Positions 10,214 to 18,706 of a stretch of 64,000 nt of DNA are shown one piece after another. The notes below the pieces were generated by a model that was not told where the DNA came from, made no database searches, and was given only the letters and a program-made list of their open reading frames with translations. This stretch comes from Alloyangia pacifica (GTDB lineage Bacteria > Pseudomonadota > Alphaproteobacteria > Rhodobacterales > Rhodobacteraceae). Position numbers and translations under genes: made by a program. Within the stretch, counting starts at the first letter, position 1; each line of letters begins with the position of its first letter. Location of the stretch: the NCBI RefSeq assembly GCF_003111685.1, contig NZ_CP022190.1:520001-584000 (forward strand). The letters run 5' to 3'.

Positions 10214-10933
10214 ATGTCCGCCCCTGACCTGCGCAGGGACCATCTGCGGCGCTTCGGGATGATCGCCCTCGCCACTGACCTGACGATCGAGGGCGATGCC
10301 GCGCGGCTGATGCTGCCGGGCACGCAGCTGCATGTCACGCGCATCGCCTTCGAGAATCCGACCACCCCCGAGAGCCTGCGCCGCACCGGCCCGCGCCTAC
10401 GAAACGCCGCCGAGCTGATCCTGCCCGGCGTGGCGCTCGAGGGGATGCTTTTCGGCTGTACATCGGCCAGCGCCGTGCTGGGGGACGAGGTGACCGCGCT
10501 GATCGGCCCGCGCGCCTCGGTCACCACGCCGCTCAGTGCCGCGCTGCGGGCCTGCGAGGCGCTGGGGGTCGGGCGGCTGTCGCTGCTCGCCCCTTATAGG
10601 ACGGAAACCACCACGCTCGTCGCCGGGCATCTGGCGCGCCATGGCGTCGAGGTGGTGGCGCAAAGCTCGATGGGCCATGCGGACGATCGCGACATGGGGA
10701 TGCTGACGCCCGAGGCGGTCATCGAGGCGGCACTGGCGGCCGACCACCCGCGCGCCGACGCGCTGTTTCTCTCCTGCACCGCACTTCCGGCGGTCCCGGT
10801 GATCGACCGCCTTGAAATGATGCTCGGAAAACCGGTGCTCAGCTCCAACCAGGTTTCATTCTGGTCGATGCTGGACACGGCGGGGATCTCGGGCGACGGT
10901 CCGGGAAGGTTGTTCAAGGTGCACAGATGGTGA
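10214..10933 (+). CDS. eutA: Hydroxyectoine utilisation protein EutA (Asp/Glu racemase-like)
   Basis: A 239-residue protein of the maleate isomerase/arylmalonate decarboxylase group. Two cysteines in FGCTSASA and LSCTALPA occupy the positions of the paired catalytic cysteines. In hydroxyectoine catabolism EutA is proposed to act with EutB and EutC to convert hydroxyectoine into an ectoine-like substrate. Its 3' end overlaps eutB by seven bases. Confidence 0.82.
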   Translation: MSAPDLRRDHLRRFGMIALATDLTIEGDAARLMLPGTQLHVTRIAFENPTTPESLRRTGPRLRNAAELILPGVALEGMLFGCTSASAVLGDEVTALIGPRASVTTPLSAALRACEALGVGRLSLLAPYRTETTTLVAGHLARHGVEVVAQSSMGHADDRDMGMLTPEAVIEAALAADHPRADALFLSCTALPAVPVIDRLEMMLGKPVLSSNQVSFWSMLDTAGISGDGPGRLFKVHRW

Positions 10934-11883
10934 CGCGCGACGACATAGAGGCGGCGGCGGGTCGCATTCGCGGCATGGTTCGCGAGACGCCGGTGAAGCG
11001 CTCGCCCAGCCTGTCCGAGCGCGCGGGCGGCGCGGTCTGGCTGAAGTGCGAGCACCAGCAGCAGACCGGAGCCTTCAAGCTGCGCGGCGCGTCCAATGCC
11101 GCCGCCCGGCTTGGCAAAGTGGCCGGTGTCACCACCGCATCGACCGGCAACCATGGGCGCGCACTGGCCCATGCGGCGCGGCAGCTTGGTTTGCCCGCGG
11201 TGATCTGCGTCTCGCGGCTGGTGCCCCAGAACAAGCTCGAGGCCATCGAGGCCCTTGGCGCCGAGGTGCGGGTGATCGGCGCCAGCCAGGACGAGGCTTT
11301 CGAGGAGGCGCGGCGGCTGGAGCGTGACGAAGGCTTCGCGCTGGTGCCGCCGTTCGACCATCCCGACGTGATCGCGGGGCAGGGGACGCTGGGGCTGGAG
11401 ATCCTGTCGCAACTTCCCGAGGCCGCGGCGCTGGCCATCCCGCTTTCCGGCGGCGGCCTGCTGGCAGGGGTGGCGCTGGCGGCAAAATCGCTGCGGCCGG
11501 ATATCCGCATCATCGGCCTCTCGATGGAGCGCGGCGCGGCGATGGCTGCAAGCCTTGCCGCCGGGCAGCCGGTCGAGGTCGAAGAGCTCGAGACGCTGGC
11601 CGATTCTCTCGGCGGCGGCATCGGGCTGGACAACCGCCTGACCTTTGGAATGTGCCGCGAATTGATGGACGCGTTGATCCTGCTCACCGAGGCCGAGATC
11701 GCCGCGGGCCTGAGGCACCTCGCCCGCGAGGACGGCGAAACCGTCGAGGGCGCGGCGGCGGTCGGCGCGGCGGCGATCCTCGCGGGCAAGCTGCGCGCCG
11801 AAGACGGCCCCTTGGTTCTGCTGCTTTCGGGCGGCAATATCGACCCGGCACGCCACGCCGCCATTGTCGGGGAGGAAACATGA
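10927..11883 (+). CDS. eutB: Hydroxyectoine utilisation dehydratase EutB (threonine dehydratase-like)
   Basis: A 318-residue fold type II PLP enzyme of the serine/threonine dehydratase family. Lys51 in TGAFKLRGA is the PLP lysine, STGNHG (72-77) follows it, and a glycine-rich SGGGLLAG loop and SGGNID near the C-terminus complete the pattern. It lacks the C-terminal ACT domains of biosynthetic IlvA. It overlaps both neighbours (eutA by seven bases, eutC by four), typical of tightly coupled genes. Confidence 0.85.
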   Translation: MVTRDDIEAAAGRIRGMVRETPVKRSPSLSERAGGAVWLKCEHQQQTGAFKLRGASNAAARLGKVAGVTTASTGNHGRALAHAARQLGLPAVICVSRLVPQNKLEAIEALGAEVRVIGASQDEAFEEARRLERDEGFALVPPFDHPDVIAGQGTLGLEILSQLPEAAALAIPLSGGGLLAGVALAAKSLRPDIRIIGLSMERGAAMAASLAAGQPVEVEELETLADSLGGGIGLDNRLTFGMCRELMDALILLTEAEIAAGLRHLAREDGETVEGAAAVGAAAILAGKLRAEDGPLVLLLSGGNIDPARHAAIVGEET

Positions 11884-12848
11884 GCGACATTCGGATCTTG
11901 CACGAAGCCGAGCTGCGCGCCTGCGTCGCACTCGATCCCGCCGCGATCGACGTGGTGGAGAGCACCTTCGCCACGCTGGCAAGGGGTGGGGTCGAGATGC
12001 CTCCCATTCTGTCGATGCACATGCCCGAGGTGAACGGCGAACTTGACGTGAAGACGGCCTATGTGCCGGGGTTGCCCGGCTTTGCGGTAAAGCTCTCGCC
12101 GGGGTTTTTCGATAACCCCGCCAAAGGTCTGCCCTCGACCTCCGGCCTGATGGTGGTGCTGTCGTCGGAAACCGGCCGCGTGCAGGCGGTGCTGCTCGAC
12201 AATGGCTATCTCACCGACGTGCGTACCGCTGCCGCTGGCGGCGTGGCGGCCCGGCACCTGGCGCGAGAAGACGCCAGCCGCGCCGCGATCTTCGGCGCCG
12301 GGCTGCAGGCGCGGATGCAATTGCGTGCGCTCTGCCTCGTGCGCCCCATCTCCGAGGCGGTGATCTGGGCGCGCGACGCGGCCAAGGCGCAGGCGCTGGC
12401 GGCGGAGCTGTCCACGGGTGATCTGAAAGTCCGTGCCAGCGCCGACCCAGAGGAGGCAGCCGGGTTTGCCGAGGTGATCGTCACCACAACGCCGGCGAGC
12501 GAGCCCATTTTGCGCGCCGACTGGCTGCGCCCCGGCCATCACGTCACCGCAATGGGCAGCGACCAGCCCGGCAAGGGCGAACTTGAGCCGGAGTGCCTCG
12601 CCCGCGCCGACCTCTACGTCGCTGACAGGGTGAGCCAGACCCGGCTCATGGGTGAACTGCGCGCCGCGCTCGACGCCGGCAGCGCGCCGGACCCCGACAG
12701 CATTCCCGAGCTGGGAGACATCGTCCTCGGCCGCCACCCCGGCCGCACGAACCCCGATCAGATCACCATCGCCGATCTGACCGGGACCGGTGTGCAGGAC
12801 ACCGCCATCGCAACCCATGCGCTCGCCGCATCTTCAACAGAGGTCTGA
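11880..12848 (+). CDS. eutC: Hydroxyectoine utilisation protein EutC (ornithine cyclodeaminase family)
   Basis: A 322-residue member of the ornithine cyclodeaminase/mu-crystallin family. Visible features are KTAYVPGLPGFAVKLSPGF near residues 50-70, the Rossmann-type IFGAGLQARMQ turn and the terminal IADLTGTGVQD motif. The ATG at 11880 overlaps the eutB stop as ATGA. In ectoine loci it works with EutA and EutB on hydroxyectoine. A longer in-frame start at 11652 would lie inside eutB and is rejected. Confidence 0.85.
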   Translation: MSDIRILHEAELRACVALDPAAIDVVESTFATLARGGVEMPPILSMHMPEVNGELDVKTAYVPGLPGFAVKLSPGFFDNPAKGLPSTSGLMVVLSSETGRVQAVLLDNGYLTDVRTAAAGGVAARHLAREDASRAAIFGAGLQARMQLRALCLVRPISEAVIWARDAAKAQALAAELSTGDLKVRASADPEEAAGFAEVIVTTTPASEPILRADWLRPGHHVTAMGSDQPGKGELEPECLARADLYVADRVSQTRLMGELRAALDAGSAPDPDSIPELGDIVLGRHPGRTNPDQITIADLTGTGVQDTAIATHALAASSTEV

Positions 12849-14048
12849 ATGCCCGAACTCCAAAGAACGCCAGAGCGATACACGACCGAAGAATACGAGG
12901 CTCGGCTCGAGAAGATCCGAGCCCGGATGGAGCGCGAGGGGCTCGATCTGCTGATCCTCAGCGATCCCTCCAACATGGCCTGGGTCGCGGGCTACGGCGG
13001 CTGGTCCTTCTACGTGCACCAATGCGTGCTCGTTGGCCCCGACGGCCCGCCGGTCTGGTACGGGCGCGGGCAGGATGCCAACGGTGCCTACCGCACGGTC
13101 TGGATGGAGCCCGAGCATGTCATCGGCTATCCGGACCACTACGTGCAGTCCACCGAGCGCCACCCGATGGACTATCTCTGCGCCAAGCTCGCCGAGCGTG
13201 GCTGGGACAAGGGCACCATCGGCGTCGAGATGGACAACTACTGGTTCTCGGCCCGCGCCTACGAGCGGCTGCAAAGCGGGCTGCCCAACGCGAAGTTCAA
13301 GGACACCACCGGATTCATCAACTGGCAGCGCGCGGTGAAATCCGACAAGGAACTCGAGTACATGCGGCAGGCTGCGCGCATCGTCGAGCGCATGCACCAC
13401 CGCATCGCCGACAAGGTCGAAGTGGGCATCCGCAAGTGCGACCTCGTGGCGGAAATCTACGACGCCGGGCTGCGCTACGACGAATGGTACGGCCATGGCG
13501 GCGACTATCCGGCCATCGTGCCGCTGCTGCCCTCGGGCCCGGACGCCGCTGCGCCGCATCTGACCTGGGATGACCTGCCGATGAAGCCGGACGAGGGCAC
13601 CTTCTTCGAGATCGCCGGCTGCTACCAGCGCTACCATGTGCCGCTGTCGCGCACGATCTACCTCGGCACGCCGCCGCAAGAGATCCTCGATGCCGAGAAG
13701 GCGGTGCTCGAAGGGATGGACGCCGGCCTCGAAGCCGCGCGGGCGGGCAACCTCTGCGAGGACATCGCCAAGGCCTTCTTCGGCACGCTGGAAAAGCACG
13801 GCATCGAGAAGGACAACCGCGCGGGCTATTCCATCGGTCTGAGCTACCCGCCGGACTGGGGCGAGCGTACCATGTCGATCCGGCGGGGCGACAAGACGGT
13901 GCTGCAGCCGGGGATGACCTTTCACTTCATGACCGGCCTGTGGATGGAAAACTGGGGGTACGAGACCACCGAGTCCATCGCCATCACCGCTGACGGCGCA
14001 CCCGAGGTCTTCTGCGACATCCCGCGCAAGATGCTGATCAAGACCTGA
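12849..14048 (+). CDS. doeA: Ectoine hydrolase (peptidase M24 family)
   Basis: A 399-residue protein of the M24 (aminopeptidase P/creatinase) fold. A creatinase-like N-terminal domain (LILSDPSNMAWVAGYGGWSF) precedes the pita-bread domain (GGDYPAIVPLLPSG, EIAGCYQRYHVPLSRTIYLG). DoeA (EutD in Ruegeria naming) opens the ectoine ring to N-acetyl-2,4-diaminobutyrate. The start codon directly abuts the eutC stop. The partner deacetylase DoeB usually follows here, but the next 380 bases do not encode it. Confidence 0.87.
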   Translation: MPELQRTPERYTTEEYEARLEKIRARMEREGLDLLILSDPSNMAWVAGYGGWSFYVHQCVLVGPDGPPVWYGRGQDANGAYRTVWMEPEHVIGYPDHYVQSTERHPMDYLCAKLAERGWDKGTIGVEMDNYWFSARAYERLQSGLPNAKFKDTTGFINWQRAVKSDKELEYMRQAARIVERMHHRIADKVEVGIRKCDLVAEIYDAGLRYDEWYGHGGDYPAIVPLLPSGPDAAAPHLTWDDLPMKPDEGTFFEIAGCYQRYHVPLSRTIYLGTPPQEILDAEKAVLEGMDAGLEAARAGNLCEDIAKAFFGTLEKHGIEKDNRAGYSIGLSYPPDWGERTMSIRRGDKTVLQPGMTFHFMTGLWMENWGYETTESIAITADGAPEVFCDIPRKMLIKT

Positions 14049-14055
14049 TACCAAG

Positions 14056-14105
14056 GCGCGGGCCGAGGCCCCCGGGGCGCTTTGCGACCGGCGGCCCGGC
14101 CCGCG
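14056..14105 (+). terminator. Long hairpin after doeA
   Basis: GCGCGGGCC (14056-14064) pairs perfectly with GGCCCGCGC (14097-14105), enclosing a loop that can fold further. It begins eight bases after the doeA stop. No T-run follows, so it may be a transcript 3' end rather than a classical terminator. Confidence 0.4.
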
Positions 14106-14425
14106 CTCGTGATTATCAGCGCGCGGGGCCAAAGGCACGAGGCGTCAGGTAGAGCCGCTGGCTTTGCTGAAGGATCGTCACCCCTGCCGCGAGGAGCAGC
14201 TCCCAGGCAACAAACCAGGTTCCCGTGACCGCATGACTGTGCCTGTTTCGGCTGCGCGTGCGGGGACTGGCGTCGAAGCCGTCCCTCCTCGTGCGGAGCG
14301 CTGCAGGTAGCGCCATGCGGGGTGGGCCGACCTGCTCGCGTCGCGCGCGTGGCACCCGACTCGCCCGCAAGTTCCGTAGGTTGCGCCAAGTCTCTGTGGT
14401 AAGGATGGATAGACCCCGAGGAGGA
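14106..14425. other. Gene-free stretch with a possible gene remnant
   Basis: No convincing gene is seen between doeA and the next start. On the minus strand about 14116-14240 reads as a protein-like tail (TGTWFVAWELLLAAGVTI and onward to a stop), without a start codon or binding site, so it may be the 3' remnant of a lost membrane protein gene. DoeB is not encoded here. Confidence 0.3.
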
Positions 14426-14431
14426 ATGAGC

Positions 14432-15052
14432 ATGAAGACACTGCCCTTGGCTCTTATGGCGCTCTGCCTTGGCCATGCCGCCCGCGCAGAGGACCCGCTT
14501 GTCCAGCCGGTGATCGACGGGTGCATAGACAGGTTGATTGCAAGCGGTGCCGCCACGCAGCCCGGCGGCGAGGTGATCGACACCCTGTACTCCGAGGCCG
14601 GTACGATGGTCTTCCTGAAGGATGGCGACGGGCGCATCTGGCAGTGTTTCGGCTACCGGGACGGGACCGTCGAGTCGCTCGAACTGGCCGACGCAGATGA
14701 GGCCGAAGGCGCCTTCGCTCGCGCGGCGGAGAAGGCGGCGTTTGCGCCCGAGCGCATCAGCTTCGCTCCGGGCACCAGCGGCGCCGCCTTGAGCGGGGCG
14801 CTCGAGCCCGGGGGTGCGAAGCAATTCGCGCTCGGCGCTCGGGCGGGGCAGGTGCTCGACCTGCGCCTCGATCCGAAGGGAGGAAAGATGTACTATATCT
14901 TGCGCAACCCGGACGGCTCGATCCTGCTTGCAGGCACCGATGCCGCGGTTCCCTTCAAGGGCCAGTTGCCTCAGTCCGGCGACATCAACCTCGAGGTGGT
15001 CAACTCACAGAGCACGGCACAGGATTTCGAGCTGGTGGTAACGATTGAATGA
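14432..15052 (+). CDS. Secreted protein with a C-terminal pre-peptidase-like beta domain
   Basis: A 206-residue protein not assigned to a named family. MKTLPLALMALCLGHAARA is a signal peptide. The N-terminal half has two cysteines (VIDGCIDRL and WQCFGYRDG) that could form a disulphide. The C-terminal part (about 125-206: GALEPGGAKQFALGARAGQ, LRNPDGSILLAG, LPQSGDINLEVV) resembles the PPC beta-sandwich found beside secreted peptidases. The ATG at 14432 has GAGGAGG seven bases upstream; the ATG at 14426 is too close to that site. The function is unknown. Confidence 0.7.
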   Translation: MKTLPLALMALCLGHAARAEDPLVQPVIDGCIDRLIASGAATQPGGEVIDTLYSEAGTMVFLKDGDGRIWQCFGYRDGTVESLELADADEAEGAFARAAEKAAFAPERISFAPGTSGAALSGALEPGGAKQFALGARAGQVLDLRLDPKGGKMYYILRNPDGSILLAGTDAAVPFKGQLPQSGDINLEVVNSQSTAQDFELVVTIE

Positions 15053-15080
15053 GCCGGGGTCGTGGGACGGAGTACCGAGC

Positions 15081-15881
15081 ATGACGGACTTGGCGCACTC
15101 CTCAGGCGGCGGACATCGGACCGGCATCGCGTTTGGCACGCTGATCGCATGGGTGGCGGTGACGGTCTTCGGGGCAGGGGTCTTGGGCGAGCCGGTCGAA
15201 CTCGAGGACATCGCGACGCAGGGCATCGCCTGGCAGATCGCGCTAGCGGGCGTGCTGCTGGTCTGCGTGATTGTCTGGCGCGGATGGCGCGACCTGGGAT
15301 TCCGCGCCCCGGCACCCGCCACGCTGAAGCTGCTCTGGCTTCCGGCGCTGATCGTGCTCGCGATGTTCGGACTGGCGGCGGCGCTGGGGCTGCCCGACCC
15401 AGGTGTGATGCTTCTGGTGCTGGTCAATACGCTGCTTGTCGGATTCTCGGAGGAAGTGATGTTCCGCGGCGTGCTCTTCGGCGCGCTGCGCGAGCGGATG
15501 CGACCCTGGCCGGCGATCCTTTGGACCACCGGCGCCTTCGGCCTGGTGCATGTGCTCAACGGCTTTCTGACCGGCAGCTTCGTCCTCGCGGTGATGCAGG
15601 CGCTGGCGGCCTTCTGCACTGGGCTCATGCTGATGGCGATCCTGTTGCGCACCGGCTCGCTCTGGGTCGCCATCCTCGTTCATGCGCTCTGGGACTGCGC
15701 GACCTTCCTCGTGGTGGTGAGCGCGGGGGCTATGAGAGACCTGAAGGAGTTGCAGGCGGCGGGCGGTCTTGAGCTGACGCCAGGGCTTCTGGTGCTGCCG
15801 CTGCTGATTGTCCTGCCGAACTTGATCTACGGGCTCTGGCTGCTCCGCGGCTCGCGTGTTGAGGCCGTGCAGCGCGCCTGA
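15081..15881 (+). CDS. CPBP-family intramembrane metalloprotease
   Basis: A protein of 266 residues from this start, with about seven hydrophobic segments. The CPBP (Abi, CAAX-protease-like) motifs are present: [17 protein letters not shown] (glutamates plus arginine), FGLVHVLNG (histidine) and ILVHALWDC (second histidine). Such proteins are membrane proteases; the substrate is unknown. An ATG at 15045 overlapping the upstream stop would add 12 residues and cannot be excluded. Confidence 0.8.
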   Translation: MTDLAHSSGGGHRTGIAFGTLIAWVAVTVFGAGVLGEPVELEDIATQGIAWQIALAGVLLVCVIVWRGWRDLGFRAPAPATLKLLWLPALIVLAMFGLAAALGLPDPGVMLLVLVNTLLVGFSEEVMFRGVLFGALRERMRPWPAILWTTGAFGLVHVLNGFLTGSFVLAVMQALAAFCTGLMLMAILLRTGSLWVAILVHALWDCATFLVVVSAGAMRDLKELQAAGGLELTPGLLVLPLLIVLPNLIYGLWLLRGSRVEAVQRA

Positions 15882-16000
15882 GGTCGAAAGGTGCGCGGGC
15901 CGGATCCGAGACGGCCGAATACGCTCCGCGCGGGCTGGTTTGCGCCGCGCAGGTGGGCTGGCCCCTTGGCAAATCCCCCGCTTTGGGGCAGAGGAACCGC

Positions 16001-17128
16001 ATGAGCCTGACTTCCTTTACCCTTCATGGCCGGGACGGGGCCGCACGCACCGGGGTGATCTCTACCCCGCGCGGCGAGATCCGCACCCCCGCCTTCATGC
16101 CCGTCGGCACCGCCGCCACCGTCAAGGCGATGCTGCCCGAGAACGTGCGCGCCACCGGCGCCGACATCCTGCTCGGCAATACCTATCACCTGATGCTGCG
16201 CCCCGGCGCGGAGCGGGTGGCGCGGCTTGGCGGGCTGCACAAGTTCATGAACTGGGAGCGGCCGATCCTGACCGACTCCGGGGGCTTCCAGGTGATGAGC
16301 CTTTCGGGGCTGCGCAAGCTGACCGAGGAAGGGGTCACGTTCAAAAGCCATATCGATGGCTCCAAGCACATGCTCTCACCGGAAAGCTCGATGGAGATCC
16401 AGCGGCTGCTCGGCTCGGATATCGTCATGTGCTTCGATGAATGCCCGGCGCTGCCCGCCGACCGCAAGCGCATCGAGCAGAGCATGCGCCTGTCGATGCG
16501 GTGGGCACAGCGCTCGCGCGACGCTTTCGGCGACCGGCCCGGCCACATGCTCTTCGGCATCCAGCAGGGCGGCCTCGAGGAAGACCTGCGCGGCGAAAGC
16601 GCCGAGGCGCTGACCTCCATCGGGTTTGACGGCTACGCGGTGGGCGGCCTCGCCGTCGGCGAAGGGCAGGAGGCGATGTTCAAGGTGCTCGATTTCGCGC
16701 CCGGCCAACTGCCCGAGGACAAGCCGCGCTACCTGATGGGCGTCGGCAAGCCCGACGACATCGTCGGCGCAGTGAAGCGCGGCATCGACATGATGGATTG
16801 CGTGTTGCCCTCGCGCTCGGGTCGGACCGGCCAGGCGTGGACCCGGCACGGCATGGTCAACATCAAGAACGCCCGCCACCAGGACGACCCGCGCCCGCTC
16901 GACGAAGATTGCAGCTGCCCGGCCTGCCGCAGCTATTCGCGCGCCTACCTGCACCACGTCTACCGCGCCGGGGAGATGATCTCGGGCATGCTGCTGACCT
17001 GGCACAACCTGCATTACTACCAGGAGCTTATGCAGGGGATGCGCGACGCCATCGCGGGCGGCACCTTCGCCGCCTTCGAAGAGCAGTTCCACGCGCAGCG
17101 CGCCGAGGGTGACATTCCCCCGCTCTGA
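16001..17128 (+). CDS. tgt: tRNA-guanine transglycosylase
   Basis: A 375-residue queuine tRNA-ribosyltransferase, which exchanges guanine 34 for preQ1 in tRNAs with GUN anticodons. Signature segments are [48 protein letters not shown] and the zinc site [16 protein letters not shown]. Length is normal for the family. The start at 16001 is preceded by GAGGAACCGC and matches the usual N-terminus. Confidence 0.95.
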   Translation: MSLTSFTLHGRDGAARTGVISTPRGEIRTPAFMPVGTAATVKAMLPENVRATGADILLGNTYHLMLRPGAERVARLGGLHKFMNWERPILTDSGGFQVMSLSGLRKLTEEGVTFKSHIDGSKHMLSPESSMEIQRLLGSDIVMCFDECPALPADRKRIEQSMRLSMRWAQRSRDAFGDRPGHMLFGIQQGGLEEDLRGESAEALTSIGFDGYAVGGLAVGEGQEAMFKVLDFAPGQLPEDKPRYLMGVGKPDDIVGAVKRGIDMMDCVLPSRSGRTGQAWTRHGMVNIKNARHQDDPRPLDEDCSCPACRSYSRAYLHHVYRAGEMISGMLLTWHNLHYYQELMQGMRDAIAGGTFAAFEEQFHAQRAEGDIPPL

Positions 17129-17167
17129 AGCGACACCCCAAGCAAGGGGGCCGGACCGATCAAAAGG

Positions 17168-17191
17168 CGGCGCCGCGGGAACGTGGCGCCG
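17168..17191 (+). terminator. Possible terminator after tgt
   Basis: CGGCGCC and GGCGCCG form a seven-base stem with a ten-base loop, 40 bases after tgt. Only a short TCTCT follows, so strength is uncertain. Confidence 0.35.
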
Positions 17192-17346
17192 TCTCTGCGT
17201 TCGCGTCCAACCGCACCCAGCCATGTCCTCCGTGCATTTCCGCACAGCTCACTGCGCGGTTGCCGCGGCGCAGCAGGTTCCTATCTTTGCACTCCGATGC
17301 CGGGTCAGCCCGGCGCTACCTAGGCCCAAAGCAAGGGAGACGCTCC

Positions 17347-18438
17347 ATGACCGAGGCCCTGTTTACCGCCTTCACCGCCGGTGCCATCAAGATGGCGAAC
17401 CGCGTGGTGATGGCTCCGCTCACCCGCAATCGCGCAGACAATGACACGGCCGAGGTGAACGAGCTGCACGTCGAATACTACCGCCAGCGCGCCGGCGCCG
17501 GCCTCATCGTCACCGAGGCGTCGCAGATCTCGCCGCAGGGCAAGGGGTATATCCAGACCCCGGGCATCTACTCGCCGGGGCAGGTGGAAGCCTGGAAGAA
17601 GGTGACTGACGCCGTACACGCCGAAGGCGGCAAGATCGTCATCCAGCTCTGGCATGTCGGTCGGATCAGCCACACATCGCTGCAGCCCAATGGGCAGGCG
17701 CCCGTCGCGCCCTCGGCCATTGCGGCAGGCGGCAAGACTTTCACGCTGAACGGTTTCGAAGAGACCTCGACGCCCCGCGCGCTGGAGACGGATGAGATCG
17801 CCGGCATCGTCGCCGACTACCGCCACGCCGCCCGAGCCGCCATCGAGGCGGGCTTCGACGGCGTCGAGGTGCATGGCGCCAACGGGTATCTGATCGACCA
17901 GTTCCTCAAGACCGGGGCCAACCAGCGCGAGGACCAGTACGGCGGCTCTATCGAGAACCGTGCGCGCTTCCTCTTCGAAGTGCTGGACGCGGTCACGGAC
18001 GAGATCGGCGCCGATCGCACCGGCCTGCGTCTGTCGCCCTTCTCGCCCGCGAACGGCATCACCGACGCCGATCCGCAGCCGCTCTTCGAGTATGTCGTGG
18101 GCAAGCTCAACGCCTACAAGCTGGCCTATCTGCATGTGGTCGAAGGCACCACCGGTGGCCCGCGCGCACTGAACGAGGGCGAGAGCCTCGACACGCTGCA
18201 GGCGCTCTACGAGGGGGTCTGGATGGGCAACAACGGTTACGACCGCGAGATGGCCATCGAGGCCGTTGCCTCGGGCAAGGCGGACCTTGTCGCCTTCGGC
18301 CGGCCCTTCATCTCGAACCCCGACCTCGTGACGCGCCTTGAAAAGGCGGCGCCGCTCAACGAGGGCGATCAGGACACCTTCTACGGCGGTGGGGCGGAAG
18401 GCTATACCGACTACCCGACGCTGACCGAGGCCGCCTGA
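17347..18438 (+). CDS. Old yellow enzyme family alkene reductase
   Basis: A 363-residue FMN-dependent ene-reductase of the NemA/XenB type. Typical elements are NRVVMAPLTRNRA, IQLWHVGRISH, the catalytic pair in FDGVEVHGANGYLIDQFLK and QYGGSIENRARFLFEV. Such enzymes reduce activated alkenes, nitrate esters and nitroaromatics with NAD(P)H. GGGAGA lies seven bases before the ATG at 17347. It is monocistronic by spacing. Confidence 0.88.
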   Translation: MTEALFTAFTAGAIKMANRVVMAPLTRNRADNDTAEVNELHVEYYRQRAGAGLIVTEASQISPQGKGYIQTPGIYSPGQVEAWKKVTDAVHAEGGKIVIQLWHVGRISHTSLQPNGQAPVAPSAIAAGGKTFTLNGFEETSTPRALETDEIAGIVADYRHAARAAIEAGFDGVEVHGANGYLIDQFLKTGANQREDQYGGSIENRARFLFEVLDAVTDEIGADRTGLRLSPFSPANGITDADPQPLFEYVVGKLNAYKLAYLHVVEGTTGGPRALNEGESLDTLQALYEGVWMGNNGYDREMAIEAVASGKADLVAFGRPFISNPDLVTRLEKAAPLNEGDQDTFYGGGAEGYTDYPTLTEAA

Positions 18439-18440
18439 GG

Positions 18441-18467
18441 CCGGGGGGGGGGCGGGGGCGGCCCCGG
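18441..18467 (+). terminator. G-rich hairpin after the alkene reductase
   Basis: CCGGGG (18441-18446) can pair with CCCCGG (18462-18467); between them are a run of G residues, a C and five further G residues. It starts two bases after the reductase stop, and TGCTTTCC follows. A terminator role is inferred; the G tract could also form a quadruplex. Confidence 0.4.
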
Positions 18468-18602
18468 TGCTTTCCTGTGTTGCCGTTAAGGCTGTTTCAA
18501 GGTTTTGGCACCGCGCCCCCCGCAATCTCCCGCCTTCCACGAATTGCCCGCTTGCACCCGGCGCAGCGGAGCGTCACATTGGTGGGAAACGGGTCTGGCG
18601 CG

Positions 18603-18629
18603 CTTGAAAAGTTAACGGATGCGCCCCAC
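18603..18629 (+). promoter_or_regulatory. RpoH (sigma-32) heat-shock promoter of lon
   Basis: CTTGAAA (18603-18609), a 14-base spacer and CCCCAC (18624-18629) match the sigma-32 consensus CTTGAAA / CCCCAT closely. It lies about 78 bases before lon, a classic heat-shock gene. Confidence 0.75.
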
Positions 18630-18706
18630 CTGAATACCTCGACAGGGGACGGCAGAGGTCGCCGATATCCGGGGCCGGACCGTCCTGCCAGTAGCAAGGA
18701 ATGCGT

